This document shows, in pieces, positions 15,470 through 27,739 of a stretch of DNA of 64,000 nucleotides. The notes below the pieces were generated by a model. It worked only from the letters and a program-made list of their open reading frames with translations, did no database searches and had not been told where the DNA came from. The stretch is from Psococerastis gibbosa (lineage: Eukaryota; Arthropoda; Insecta; Psocodea; Psocidae): the NCBI GenBank assembly GCA_963971405.1, contig OZ020484.1, positions 9,858,001 to 9,922,000 of the forward strand, in the 5' to 3' direction. The stretch's first letter is position 1. Each line of letters begins with the position of its first letter. The position numbers and the translations under genes are program-made.

Positions 15470-18400
15470 CTATTGTGATTTCTTTCCCTTATCTCTTAGA
15501 TGTGTAACTGTCCTACGTAATCGTTGTATCAACTTTGCCATGGCATAGATAACTAATACAACACTTAAAATCAATGTGATGCCGATATCAATGAGATGAT
15601 ATGCTATGAAGGACTGGCCTACTGCGTCAGATCTGAGCCTGTCACCTCCGTGGCGAAGAATGTATTCTGTCCAGTACACTGCGAGGTCCAGAGGTTGTAC
15701 AGGTCTGTCCAAAAACTCACTTGTTACTTGGAGTGCCTGGGACTGGTGCCTGAAAATTTTACAAGTCTCCTAAGGCGGCAATTCCACCGGCAATTTTACT
15801 TCATTTGTGATTTGAGATTGTTTGTTTGTCTTGTTTTAAGGAGACTATTATGTAGATACTTAACTTATCTATTATAAATAAAGTTATAATATGGTAGAGA
15901 CTTATTAATGATGTCTGCTACCATATTATAACTTAATTTATAATAGTTAAGTTAAGTATCTACATAATAGTCTCCTTAATACGAAACAAACAAAAACTCT
16001 CAAATCACAAATGAAGTAAAACTGCCGGTGGAATTGCAGCCTTATAACGTGCTGTCGTGTTACATTATTACATTGCATTATTATTACTTGATGACCACGT
16101 TATCACTTGACAATGACGATTGGTCGAAACCGGTAGTGACATAATTTAATATTAGTTTTTTTGTATTATTTTGTTAAGTTACTTTTATTATAATACATTA
16201 TTATTAACTATATACTAAGCATCGCTACTTCGGGAAAAAAAAGAAACAACTCAAAAATGGTCGAGTTAATAACACTAAAATATTTTGTTTTTAATTAATT
16301 AATTTATTTATTTATTTTTATAGTCTGTTATGGGCCATCAGGTATTGTGTATTTGTATTTTCTAATACACGTTTTGATTGATTGATTGACTTAAAAAGTC
16401 TATTTTGCGTGTACAGTGTACAGCCCGTAGAAAAGTGGTAGCCCGAAATTGAATACTTTTTATTTTTTATTTAATTAACTAAGGATGTTATTAAAGATTT
16501 GGCTCATCAAAGTTGTAGAAGACTACTTCATGCATCATATAATAAGGTATTTTTAGTTTTCGAAATTGTAGTTTTTATTTAGTTAGTTTTTATAAAATCG
16601 ATAATACGTGAAAAGTTATAGTTTATAAAATATTTGCTTGTTTATGAAAAAACTACAATTTCGAAAATTAAAAATATCTTATAATATGACGCATAAAAGT
16701 AGTCTTTTACAACTTTGATGAGCCAAATCTTTAATAACATGCTTAGTTAATTAAATAAAAAATAAAATTTCGGGCTGCCAATTTCCTACGGGCTGTACAC
16801 TCTTAATATAGTCTGTATATTTTCCGCACGAGGGTAGTTGTGTCGTTTTCTATTTGGCGGGAACCGTCAGGTAGCCTAATTCATTATAAAAAAAACGTTA
16901 ACTTCAATTTCTGTAAATTGATAGAGTTGTGTCCTTTTTCTTCCGAAGTAGCGGTATATACTTTATACTAGAAATTTTTTTGCACAATCGCAGACTCCGC
17001 TTTCTCTCTTTTAAAACGCTATGAAGACAACCATGGACTTTTATGCAAGTATCACATTATTTTCACTTTGACTGGCCGTCATCTGGAAAACATTGATTTT
17101 GTCATAAAAACTGTCGATGACCATTATCATACAGAAGCTTTACTAGTGTATAACTTGATTTATCTCTTTTGTTTTCCTCTCAATCTTGAGAGTTCTATTG
17201 ATAAGAGAAGCACCTAAGATGGGCAAACGCAGCGTAAACATTGAAGTTGCGAAATTGATTGACAGAGATTTAGCAGCTTGGAGGTTCTCGTCATAAGCTA
17301 ATTACAGTCATAATAAAGCTATTAATATTGCCCGATCAAGTGCACAGAAACTTCTATTGTCGGCCCTGCCTGCTAGATTGTACATTTTTATATATTTTTT
17401 TGAACCCGACAAACTTTGCCCACCTTTGCCATTTCCTCTTACGTTTCACCGTTATCAAGCCATACTTAGCTTAGCCATACTAGGCGCCATCTACTATATT
17501 TTAAATCTTTGGAGGGAACGGGCATGTTGGGGTCCTGAGAACAAATCCAGAAATTTTCGCGGCGGCAGTTTCTATTAACTACAATGTATTTCCGGCGGAC
17601 CGTCGCGGTAGGGCCGTGGACTTCAACATGACGTGCCTTTTGTGTCTTGCTTCCGAGGCTTTCGCGCCTTTCGCACTGACTTGAAACACCAAAGTAGTAA
17701 AATTATCGTAAATAATACCTTGTTATCTATACTATCAGTAAAAGTCTAACCGAGCGAAAAATTCGTAACTAGCTAGTAAAAGGCTATAACATTATCGTAT
17801 CCTTTGACCTTATGTCGCCGAAGCGAGACCCCTCTTGAACGTTATCTATTAATCAACTTACACTTCGGATAGCACGCGTTGAAGTGCTCTGTACAGTGAC
17901 TCTTCCGTAATGTCCTTGTACTCAAGTTTGACAGCAAATCCCGTTCTGACGGCGGCCCTGATATTGGTCCGCTGGTCTCCGAACATTGGGACAGCAACAA
18001 CCGGCGTTCCGCTGACAATAGCCTCCGTTAAACCGAGAAGGCCTCCATGGGCAACGAAAGCTCGAACATTTTTATGACCTGGAATTATTCAAAATACAGT
18101 ATTGCTGTCAGTTGTTGGCGGAAAATGAGCTTCTGGTTTTATCTTCTTCTGCTTCAGCCAACGCCCGTTCTGGCTGCTAGCCCATTTGGCGCCTTTCGCT
18201 TGTAGAGCTGCGCCAATCCCTCCTGTGTCGTCGTCTTCTACCTCAATGCCAGTGCAGCTGAATAGGTGATCGGCATTCCCTTCCCCTTGGAAGCAGAGGG
18301 GGCATTTGGATGAATCAGCGATACCTATTCTGTGAAGGTGGCTCTAGAGGTAGTCATGTCTTGTGGCCATTCGGATCGCTGCCACAGCTATGTCCCGGCG

Positions 18401-21400
18401 GTCTGATTTTATCATATGTCCTCAGCTCAGGGTAGTAGTAGTAGTGTTCGTTGGGTTAATAACGACTTCGGCCTCATTTGGGCCCATAGAGCGACCCCGA
18501 CTTGACTGTCCTATGCCAGCCCATAGGACCTCCTGATTATAGTGGATTCCGAACCACTTGGGAAACACAGTGAAGTCACACGATTAGTTCGGAGGTGACC
18601 AGGACAAGTCCTACCATGTTTCCCTACCGGCACTGTGCACACGACCAAGTTATCTGCATCTTTGAACCTGCTCTGGTTCGCTCGATTCAACATGGTATGG
18701 TGGCCGGTTCAGCTCAGGGTACTTGATACTAGCTTTCACCCCAACAGCAGGATGGCCACAGGACACGATTTCCTGCAACACCAACCGCACATAATCGGGG
18801 TGGTCAACAGCCCAACAGCGGCTCTTACCTAAGATGTCTCGCTGAGGCAACCAGTCCATAATTTTAACATTTTCCGGAACATCGGGCAAATGCACTTTCT
18901 GTGCGTTTACTTTCCAAATAACCCTTTGAGGAAGACGTCTGCATGCATTGAGAATGGATTTAATTTTGAATTGAGACATTGTTTCTGGAATTAGCATAGA
19001 TCCAAAGCTAATAAGTATGGCGCCATGTTCAGCTTCGCTTATGAACGTGTCGAGCTCCTAGATAACAAAATTAGAAGCCAGTAAAGTTGGTAAAGCTTCA
19101 ATATTACAATATTATTATTTTTAATATTTGACAGTCAATTAGCCTATTAAAAGTTTTGCATTTGCTGCAAACCACTGAATATTGGATGGAAACAGGAACC
19201 AAAAACGTTGTTTTTACGGTCTGTCTGTTTGTCTGTAACTCGATTCGCGGCCAACTTACTAGATAGAATTTGAAGAAATTCGGCATGTAGGTTTATAAAA
19301 ATATTGTGTTCATGTATGAAATAACAGCGTTAATAATAATGGCGTTAATGTCCGAGTATGGTGCCATTATCTCAAACACTTCCGGAGAAATAGAAAGAAG
19401 TTCCCTTTTCTTATTATTTTGCCAACACTTTATTAATGTAAACAAAACCCACTAGGTCACATACCCCTTGGTAGTTTGGTTTAGGGTGTAAAAAATTTAA
19501 AAAAGGCTCAATTTTCAGGAAATATTGCTAAAACTTATTTCTTCTATCGTTGCTATCGATCTATCAGGTACCTATGTTTTAGGTGCAAAATAGAGTCACT
19601 TGCATTTGAAGAAAACTTATTTTTTGGAGACATTAAGTATAATTCATGGTCCAATACATTCATATCCTGCCATTATTAACACTGTATAGTGTATTTACTA
19701 TTAGCTATATTTTCTGGCCATACTTTGAACGATACATTCATATCCTGTCATTATTACCACTGTATAGTGTATTTACTACTTGCTACATTTTCTGGCCATA
19801 CTTTGGAGGAGAGCATATAAAGGAGGCGGTCTTTCTAGTTGAGTGTAAGAGAGAGCTTTATAGCCCTAACTCCGCTAGGTTGGCTTAGTAATAGAAGAAA
19901 AAGTCAATATTTATTTATTTACATTGATCTGCCCTGCCCGACTATGCAATCGCCTCGTTGATATATTTTCAGTGCTTTAGGATAAGGATAATCGAGGCAA
20001 TCGAAATTCAACCCTAGGACAACTGTTTACCATCTCATATTACAGTTGTCCCTCGATAATCCGACAGGCACGGGACCGACGTGGTGTCGGATTAGCGAAA
20101 ATATCTTCTCCATAATGCGTTGGATCGATATATTCAATAATCGTAATTTTTTATACAGTATTAATAATCATTAATTAGCTAGGACGATGTAAAAACACAC
20201 TACTGTAAACAGTTACTGTAAACACTAAGCCAAGTTCAGTGATTTTTGCGTCCAACTTTTCAATAAAGTCCTGGATTTCCTGTGACAAGCCAAAGCCTGT
20301 ACGGGTTCACTCGTACCGGATTTTTGTATTATCGTACCTTTGGAAGAGGCTTTGCAGGTTTGACGTGTAGGCCTCCAACCTCTACCAGTGCTGGTACCAG
20401 CGGCTTCGGCTGATGAATCGAAAAATGAGTGTTCACCAGGAATAGACTTGTATTCTTGGCGATGTCCTAAAACGATGGTACAATATATTGTAATGGGCCA
20501 TTTTATGTATTTTCTAAAGAGGCCCTTAAAAGCGTTATTACTACTCTGGCGAAGTTTTTTTATGCAAATAGGCAGGTTGTCGCTTATGCCGTATTCGTGC
20601 ATATTTTATACAGAAATGCTATAAATACAAATGTACAGCAAATTGAACTGAACCCCCCCCCCCTCAGGAGCAAGCTGGCTTTTCCCCCTCCAATTGTTTC
20701 TTAGGTTAATACCCACTGTATTATTTATGATTAGTCTATATTGTGTGTGATTAAGAGGCTATCGTGGCTTTATGACGATAATTATTGGGGAATATGCACA
20801 AACCTCCAACTTAAACATTAATTCGGCTTGGTTTCAAAGTGGGGGCAAACATAGCATCACAATCAAATTGCTTCTAGGTTTGAGAATTTGAAGTTCGGCT
20901 TTTATTTTTTAGTTTACTTTTTACAGTATAGGTAGGCTTGCCAGACGTCCCGATTTTGAAGGTTTTCACAAAAAAGTTTTAGAACAATTTATTATTGCTA
21001 TTATTATTATTAAAAATTGTATATCATTTGGCGGATTGGCGTCATTTCGCCATTTTTAATACAGAATCTTCTTAGAGCAAATCCGAGTAAGGGAAAGTAT
21101 GAACATTGATTTCTTCCCAGGTTTTCAAGCAATGATTTACTGATTTGAGACTGACAAAAATTAAGTTGAATAAAATTAATTTTCTATGGCAATACATATA
21201 GTATACATATTGCATATTGTATATTGTTCAACAGTAGCCTACACTAGATAAAGGGACATTTAAAAATTCAAGTTTTCCCTGAAGATAATGGACTTTTGCT
21301 CTCCGTCCCGATTTGACGAAATCTGGCAAGCCTAAGTATAGGCATCTACACAATGGAATTCCAATCTTCCAAATAATCATCCATTTTAATTTATTTAAAG

Positions 21401-24400
21401 AAGGCAAAGAAATCTTTGCATACAAGATATCTTATCTCACTTGTCAAGTACCTGCTAAACCTATAAGACAGTAGTTTGTTTATTAATTATGGATTTAATT
21501 TGAAAACTTACCGCTAAAGGAGGAATGTCTCCGGTGTAGCGATTTGCTAGGTCTTGCGCCATTTTGTCAAATTTTGTGGAGTATAAGCTGGTCGTGACCA
21601 ATTGCAGGGCTGCATTGTAGAAGCGTTTCAAAACGTTCATGTTGCCCTCTAAACCGTAGAAAGCGTTTGGGATGTAGGACGGGTTAGATGGATTTCCCAG
21701 ACGGGCAAAATGCCATGGCAATATTGTACAGGAGCTGATCCCTATGAACGGTACCTGTAATTTGTGCTATGTAGTTATATTTTGAATACATATTTTTCAT
21801 TTGAATCTCTTACTGGGAATTTAATATATATTGTCACACTCCAAATACCACTAATTGGGACCTTCTATAGATTAGAGTATTCAGAGTGGACTTATGAGAG
21901 GGGAAATATATATAAACATATAGGATGGTACCAAATACCTTATATTATATTAATACACTTAACATTAATACCACATAATAACTTAGGGACAACTTAGGCA
22001 CTTAAGGGACAAGGGACAACATAATGAATTGGGGGGGGGGGGGTTAGTTACATAAGGGCTACATGATAACGTACTTACTCATACATCCATAGGAGCTTAC
22101 TCCTACTTGCACCGTGTATCAACTCACATGGTGAATCAGTTCTGTCTCCGTAGTTCTCACTCTGGACTCTAACTACTCTATCCATAGTCTCCAAACTCTC
22201 TCAAACTCTCTCTATAGTCTCAGCTATAGTCTCTATACTCTCTGATTCTTCGAACCCAAGGTTCGTGATTTATACATTGTGGCTAAGGACATACGTGGCG
22301 ACCGATATAACATTTACACAACAGAGGTTTGCCGTCTGTCCTCAGCCCTGAGCCTAGGCCAAGAAGAGCGTATGCTCTTGTGTTAGGCCTAGGGCGTAAC
22401 ATATATAATAAGGGTATTCACTGTCTTAGTGATAAAGATAAGTAACTCTGTCAAAATGGCCTCAGGCGGCATAGTTGGTACCTGGCTTCCTTGTAAGTAG
22501 TACAATATTAGGGTGGCCAGATATACTCTTCTCAAGAGTATTTATACTCTTTTGTGGTCCAAATTCGGCATACTTTTTCTTTTCGTACTTTTGATGCAAA
22601 TATACTCTTTTTTTAAATCAGATCCTACTCTTTTACAGAATTTTGTAATTTTGACGCTGGGGGAGAAGAAGAGGAACTGAACTCTTCAGCTAAATAGAAG
22701 TAACTTAGGTCGGATGAAAATACACAAGGTAGAATGGAAACATAGTTTTATTATTCAAGTAGCTATTGCTTATAATTGTCAAATTTTATGGGACGGGTTA
22801 TGCATGCGAATAATTAATCTTGTTATCCTTTGATTTTTAATGAAGAAATAGGTGTACTATACCCCATAAATAAAATTGATTTAAGTTAGCTTGGCTCTTA
22901 TTACGTACATACTCTTTTTTCGTTTTGGAGATCTGGCCTCCCTATACAATATATGGGTTGCTACTCAGCCTACCAGGCGATTAGAGACTTATCGTAACTC
23001 TGCACAGCTATTATATTCATTGACAAATGCATTGCGACTTTTTTTGGACAAAAATTGTCAACTTACAGGCAGTGGCGGCCCGAGGGGGTGCCCGAGGGGG
23101 CCTGGCCCCCCAACAGTTTCTCCGGCCCCTCCGTGCCCCCCCACTTTTCAGATATTTTACATGTTGTTAAATTGGAGAATTATTGAACCGTATACGTACT
23201 CCCAATGAAAAATGTTTCGTTTTTCATTGGCCCCCCCGGATAGAAGTCATGCCCCCCCGCCTTAAAATTTCTAGCGCCACCACTGCTTACAGGTCTCGTT
23301 GTGCCATGTCCCTTAAAGCGGCGTCCACACTATGCCGCCGTTGGCTGTTGGCATTGCCAACGGCAAAGCCAATACAAAGTGAACGTAGCCGTTGGCACGT
23401 GCCGCTGAGCCAACGGTTTGCCGCCGAAACTCGCTGAAGTGTCGGTCTCAATCAAAGGAAGCCGGCGAGAGAGGGTAGTGTGGACGTGCCAACCGTTGGC
23501 TTCAGTTTCAGTTTCAGTTTCAGTGTACATCCATCTCGGAGGACATTTTTCCGCTGAATGCCAACGATCAGAGTTCCCGCGTAGGCTTTGCCGCGTTAGC
23601 AATGCCAACGGCAAACGCGGCATAGTATGGCCGCCGCTTAGGTGCCCATTCCATTGACCGGCTAGGGCTATTTCCAACAACGGTGACGTGGTAGCAGACA
23701 TTCAAGACTTAGGTGGCGTTTCCACTGACCTCGCATTGCGGAATGTTTATTTTCCTCTATGCCACCTAAGTCTTGAATGTCTGCTACCACGTCACCGTTG
23801 TTGGAAATAGCCCTAGCCCGTCAATGGAATGGGCGCCTTAACGCTTTGCAATGTGGCTGTTCACGTCCTCTACATTCTAGAAAAATTGCGGCTTTGCATT
23901 AATAAAAATGCAAAATGGCTTTAGGGAGTTGGGGTGGCTTGGAGTCTACAATGGTCGATGAATTGCAATCCCTGCAGTCTGGAGCATTTATGTCAGGGGA
24001 ATATTTGAGGCGTGTAATAATATTTACCTTTTTAAGTCTCCATAAACTTACCTGCAATTTATGGATTACCCCTAGGAAGCAATCCGTGTTAAAAGCTTCG
24101 ATAATGGCGAGATCAAAATCTTTCCTCGACAGTAAACCTTGTATTTGAGGGGAGGGAAGTACTGCTTTGCAATTTTCTTCAGCCATCCCGTAGAGAATGC
24201 CCAAATTATCCATATTGTCTTTGAGTTTGGTGGGTGGGTTTTCAAATTTTTCAAATGATATCACATGAACATAAGGCTCTTGCAAACCTTCCAAACTAAT
24301 ATCATTATACCTTGAACGAAAAATAATATAAGAAAGTTGTCTGATTTCTATTTACTATACCTAAATAAATAAATAGATAAATTCAATCCATAATATCCAT

Positions 24401-27400
24401 AATTCAACTTTGTTTTGATGAATTAGTTTCCTTTTTAATTAAATTGTCGGTTGAATTTCTTTCTTTCAATAAATAAATAAATATTGACTTTCTTTTATAT
24501 TACTAAGCCAACCTAACTCTTAGTTTACACTCTTACACTCAACTAGAAAGACCCGGGACCACCTGCATTACATGCCCTCTGAAGCATGGCCAGAAAATGT
24601 AGCAAGTGTGGGACTCGAACCAACAACCTTTCGGGTGAAAGTCAGTGTCTCTACCACTACTGTATATGTCCTGATCAATACCAGATATGTTGGTAATTGG
24701 AGTGATTGAGTATTACAATGGGTAATTTTTCGGTTAGGTTCGGTCATCCCGGGGCTGAAGACCGTTATTAATATGGCTGCTAGTGTAGCCTGCACAAGAG
24801 AAGTACGTAATTTGGCGGGGAAACCCAGTGATAAGTGTAGCCTGCACAAGCTAAGTACAGAGTAATGTAACTGCAAAGGCTTTCACGGCCGGAGTCAAAT
24901 GAAGAACCAGTAGAATCCGGGCTGATGGGCCGTGGTCGAATTGAAAGTGAACTTCCAATTCGACCACGGCCCATCAGCCCGGATTCTACTGGTTCTTCAT
25001 AAGTACAGAGTTTTTGACCGGGTCCAGGTATCCGTTCTGCTATATTGCAATGTGTAAGACTTCGATATTTTTTGTGTTGGTACTTAGCTCTGATAGTTGG
25101 CTTATGATTAACGGGTGCCTCGTAAGGCATATTATGGCTCCCGCCGCTCCAGTTAATTTATTTCTATGAGTTCGGCGCATAGTTCGATTGACAGTCCTCC
25201 AACCCCGTATTTATTTACTTACCCTTTCGGTGGATTAGAGTGAGGAAAGTAGCTTACGACAGTGATGTTGTGTCCTCTGAATGCCAATTCTTCCATTAGA
25301 ACCTGTACAACATTTCCAGCGAAACTGTGCATTTTAGGCAAAACAATATAATGTAGTCTAGTAATGTTTTTATTTTTTATGTTCAGTTTTCCAAATAGGA
25401 CAAAGAACTGCCATACCTTCCAAATTTGAGTCATACAAAATTTGTATGCAACTGTAGCGTTAGGTACTAGGTACTATTGTTGGTATGACCTACGGAGCGG
25501 AGTGCTGGCCATTGCAGAGGGACGAAGAGCAACTGCTGCATGTGGCTGAGATGCGAATGTTGCGTTACTGTCTGGGTTACAAATTGACAGACAGGAGGAG
25601 AAATGATGACATCCTGGCAGAGATGCAAGTAGCACCGATCCCCGATAAAGTCAGGGAATGAAGACTGGCTAGGTGGGGCCATACGAAGAGAAGATGGACA
25701 CCTGCTACAACGTGTGAGGGACTACACGGTGAGGGCACAAGACCTATAGGACGACCGAGGATGTCCCTTGAAACGAAAGTGAGGGAGGACCTGAGGACCC
25801 TCGGTCTCTCGCCGGATAATAAGCAAAACCGAAACAGCTGCATCCTGATCATGGCGATTATAATACCGGTATTTATTTAATCCCCTGGTATTAAAAATGT
25901 AAACAAGATAATTTTATAATGGAAAGTTTTATTCAAAATTTGTTTGTTTACAGTTTTAATGCCAGGGGATTAAATAAATACCGGTATTATAATCGCCATG
26001 ATCAGCCTGCAGGAAGAATAAGATCCGTGTCGCCGACCCCATGGGAGGGTAAAGTAAAAAGTAGCGTTGTTTGAAGAACCCGTGACTTATAGGGGAAACA
26101 GAGAAAAGAGGCTGAACCGGTGGGGACACGTACGATAGACGAAAGCCACTTGAAAGAGTAATGAACCGGGAGATGCAAGGAAGCAGACCATCAGCAGCCT
26201 GATCATGGCGATTATAATACCGGTATTTATTTAATCCCCTGGTATTAAAAATGTAAACAAACAAATTTTGAATAGCAGTTTCCATTGTAAAATTATCTTG
26301 TTTACATTTTTAATACCAGGGGATTAAATAAATACCGGTATTATAATCGCCATGATCAGGCTGCAGGGAGGTCGAAAGTTACACTGGGAAGAAAGATCAC
26401 CGGAGATAAGAGAAGTAACAGGACTGTGTGGAAACGCTGCTGTCGTGCTGCCGACCCTCCATGAGGATAAAGCGCCATAAAAGTAGCCTATAGTGGATAC
26501 CACCCGCCGGAAATCAAAGTGATCGCTGGCCCGCGAAAAAAATGGACGTGTCTGAATTGTATCATAGAAGATTACTAGGGACAGCTTCGCCAAAGCAAAA
26601 GAAATTTGCACTATATTCTCAAACATCTCAGTCTCAGCCCCAGTATTTATCTCTATAGCTTTCTTTAAGGACCTTTTATGGACCCAGGCCTACTTAAAGT
26701 GGCCCATAGGTCCCTTGTACATTGCCAACGACCCTATGGACTTTAGACATTATTTGTATTGTTCCCGTATGAAGTATGAAGTTTTGGCCATCAGCAAACT
26801 GGAATACGTCCTCGATGTCAACCTACGGTGATATTGGTCGAGCTGAGACAAACTTAACTTTGAAGCAATGAAACAGGCAGAAAAATGACTTAACCAAGTA
26901 CAGATACGAGTTTTTTTTTCTTACATTTTTTCTATAGCCTGCCTAGTAGTATGTACATGAACAATTGGCAGTAGGAAGGCTACGTCGCAATGTTATTGTC
27001 GCAATTTGTCGCAATATGTCGCAATTTTAAGGCGGGGGCCATGGAGGGGCATGACTTCTATCTGGGGGGGGGGGGGGGCAATAAAAAAACAAAACATTTT
27101 TCATTGGGAGTAGGTATACCGTTCACTAATTCTGCAATTTAACAACATGTAAAATATCTCAAAAGTGGGGGGGCCCCGGTGGGGCCGGAGAAACTGTTGG
27201 GGGGGGGGGGGGGCAGGCCCCCTCGGACACCCCTGTAGCGCCGCCACTGTACATTTATAACAATTGATTAACCGGAAAGCAGCATATTCGAGTTTCTCGT
27301 TGGTACCGCGGTTCTTGAAGTGAGTTTTGAAATGATAATCAAATAAATGAATGTTGGCCTACATGTAGCCTACTGTATGCATGTAATCATTTTAGTTAGA

Positions 27401-27544
27401 AACATTAAAACTTACCTTAAAAACATCGAAATGGCTTTTACCCGGGTGGGGGAAAAATCCCAGAATGTTGGCGCTGTAGACACCACCACCATACTCGCTT
27501 ACAAAAATTATAAAGCTAATAATTATTCGCCACCACTTGTTCAT
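15470..27544 (-). CDS. UDP-glycosyltransferase (GT1 family)
   Basis: Minus-strand exons: 27544-27416, 25302-25223, 24310-24052, 21754-21512, 20466-20338, 19057-18829, 18078-17862 and 15749-15470. They join in phase to 521 aa, the usual UGT length. UGTs move sugar from UDP-sugar to small lipophilic acceptors in the ER lumen. Residues 1-25 form a signal peptide (FIIFVSEYGGG). SH38 in HPGKSHF is the probable catalytic base, D146 in FNTDCFLG its partner. The acceptor half holds SLFLVNTHFSI and EVGGLHVKPAKPLP. The donor half holds the UGT signature RAFVAHGGLLG (362-372) through PMFGDQ (387-392). A membrane helix spans about 480-503. The tail ends KKSQ, a KKXX ER-retrieval motif. The signature has GLLGLTEAI where GLLSTQEA is common. 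Exon 2 starts at 25302 because the longer alternative breaks the SHF..LMEELAxRGH spacing. The arthropod UGT subfamily cannot be set by eye. Confidence 0.94.
15774..16041. mobile_element. TTA-MITE, subfamily b (UGT intron 7)
   Basis: Inverted ends GGCGGCAATTCCACCGG, arms GTAGATACTTAACTTA, centre ATGTCTGCTACCATATTATA. The element edge lies about 23 bp from the 3' splice site of the last UGT exon (exon begins 15749), so the branch-point region of that intron may be MITE-derived. Confidence 0.85.
16427..16805. mobile_element. Hairpin element, GTGTACAGCCCGTAG family (UGT intron 7)
   Basis: Long inverted arms: GTGTACAGCCCGTAGAAAAG at the left and its complement at the right, with inner TTTGGCTCATCAAAGTTGTA on both arms. 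Copies lie at 59211-59550 (one end lost) and 61880-62277. The last two start after TTAA. No coding sequence. From 16806 to 17861 only unassigned intron DNA was seen. Confidence 0.75.
18110..18425 (-). mobile_element. LINE ORF2 C-terminal zinc-knuckle fragment (UGT intron 6)
   Basis: The minus strand reads HRIGIADSSKCPLCFQGEGN, then ADHLFSCTGIEVEDD. This is the CPLC...H...C knuckle that closes many non-LTR ORF2 proteins. The frame has an in-frame stop upstream. A related, split fragment lies at 32860-33580. Confidence 0.7.
18430..18740 (-). repeat. Repeat F6, copy 1 (UGT intron 6)
   Basis: The minus strand reads VVCTVPVGKHGRTCPGHLR, then SLCFPSGSESTIIRR. Copies at 45985-46275 (minus) and 59640-59860 (plus) keep PGHLR and PSGSES or close forms. 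A (TAG)n run sits at one end, as in LINE or SINE tails. The family was not recognised. Confidence 0.55.
19100..19620 (+). repeat. R850 repeat, diverged copy (UGT intron 5)
   Basis: Matches the R850 family loosely around CTGTCTGTTTGTCTGT, AAATTCGGCATGTAGGTTTA and the CCCCTTGGTAGTTTG block. It is more diverged than the copies at 9539 and 47262, so it is probably older. Confidence 0.5.
19648..19805 (+). repeat. Tandem duplication of ~80 bp
   Basis: Two adjacent units contain ATACATTCATATCCTG, CACTGTATAGTGTATTTACT and TTTTCTGGCCATACTTTG, differing at a few bases. The second unit runs straight into a SINE tail. Confidence 0.7.
19800..19915 (+). mobile_element. tRNA-Val-like SINE, tail only
   Basis: Carries GAGTGTAAGAGAGAGCTTTA and AGGTTGGCTTAGTAATAG with the ATTT-rich end, but lacks the tRNA-like head. 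Confidence 0.65.
20040..20100. mobile_element. pogo/Tigger-like terminal repeat remnant
   Basis: CAGTTGTCCCTCGATAATCC preceded by TA, followed by GTCGGATTAGCGAAAA, looks like the end of a pogo-type element. No second end or transposase was found. It lies downstream of UGT exon 5 in intron 5. Confidence 0.4.
20933..21334. mobile_element. hAT-like MITE (UGT intron 4)
   Basis: Inverted ends TAGGCTTGCCAGA and TCTGGCAAGCCTA, with AGTATAGG repeated exactly on both sides (20925-20932 and 21335-21342). 402 bp, AT-rich inside. Confidence 0.85.
23070..23285. mobile_element. hAT-like MITE (UGT intron 3)
   Basis: Ends CAGTGGCGGC and GCGCCACCACTG with an exact 8-bp duplication CTTACAGG (23062-23069 and 23286-23293). 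216 bp with long G and C tracts. A related inverted copy with a lost end lies at 27021-27249. Confidence 0.9.
23308..23640. mobile_element. MITE with AAGCGGCG ends (UGT intron 3)
   Basis: The left end AAGCGGCGTCCACACTATGC and the complement of the right end, AAGCGGCGGCCATACTATGC, match. GCCAACGGCAAA occurs several times inside. A subfamily-a MITE is inserted directly at its right edge. Confidence 0.65.
23641..23837. mobile_element. TTA-MITE, subfamily a, short form (UGT intron 3)
   Basis: TTA duplications at 23638-23640 and 23838-23840. Outer ends GGTGCCCATTCCATTGACC. The inner arms GGTGACGTGGTAGCAGACAT are kept but the centre is much shorter than in the 34964 copy. Confidence 0.85.
24475..24685 (-). 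mobile_element. tRNA-Val-like SINE (UGT intron 2)
   Basis: The minus strand shows box B (GGTTCGAGTCCCACACTTGC), the preceding CACCCGAAAGGTTG, and the tail with GTTGGCTTAGTAATAT and an A/T-rich end. Confidence 0.75.
24869..25003. repeat. Collapsed foldback repeat, GAAGAACCAGTAG family
   Basis: A near-perfect palindrome: arms ATGAAGAACCAGTAGAATCC and GGGCTGATGGGCCGTGGTCG face their complements across a ~15-nt spacer. The copy at 32018-32330 has the same arms with a ~190-nt spacer, so this one has lost its middle. Confidence 0.8.
25838..26012. mobile_element. Foldback element FB-A, copy 1
   Basis: Ends (G)CATCCTGATCATGGCGATTA and TAATCGCCATGATCAGCCTG are inverted. The interior has ACCGGTATTTATTTAATCCC, AAGATAATTTTATAATGG and TTGTTTGTTTACAG. 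It is inserted into LINE sequence. Confidence 0.85.
26194..26366. mobile_element. Foldback element FB-A, copy 2
   Basis: The same element, ends GCAGCCTGATCATGGCGATT and CATGATCAGGCTGC, about 180 bp from copy 1 within the same LINE remnant. Confidence 0.85.
27021..27249. mobile_element. hAT-like MITE, truncated (UGT intron 1)
   Basis: An inverted relative of 23070-23285: GGAGAAACTGTTGGG and the end CGCCGCCACTG are kept, while the other terminus is missing past TTTTAAGGCGG. Confidence 0.7.
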
Positions 27545-27739
27545 TTTACGCGGGGAAGGAAAGCTAGAGTACAATTTAAAAACTGGGGGACGTGAAAATG
27601 TTTACAAAATATGCCAGTCATGAAAATATGTTATCTGTCTACTTGTAGAGTGCTTTTAAGTGTTTACCTTATTTTATCGCTAGTCTATTAACTTGGGTAT
27701 AAACGATTATGGGTAGGTCCAAATCCTATACTTGGTATA

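Larger units (their letters stand above)
25480..26480 (+). mobile_element. LINE ORF2 C-terminal end split by two foldback elements (UGT intron 1)
   Basis: The plus strand reads TYGAECWPLQRDEEQLLHVA, AEMRMLRYCLG, DRRRNDDILAEMQVAPI and RPIGRPRMSLETKVREDL, an RTE-like C-terminus. It has an in-frame stop. The 3' end with ADPMGG-like coding resumes after the hairpin at 25838-26012 and again after the one at 26194-26366. Confidence 0.75.

Noticed and set aside
20225-20602. A 125-residue minus-strand open frame read as a gene or transposase piece
   Set aside because: It overlaps UGT exon 5 in another frame and shows no known domain.
20780-20890. A decayed UGT exon on the minus strand, from INV and VGGLCI near a stop
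   Set aside because: The intact exon encoding SLFLVNTHFSI and EVGGLHVKPAKPLP was found at 20466-20338 with correct splice sites and phase, so the match is chance.
25302-25330. A longer UGT exon 2 starting upstream at the previous AG
   Set aside because: It would add residues between SHFDVFK and VLMEELA, where the family has fixed spacing.
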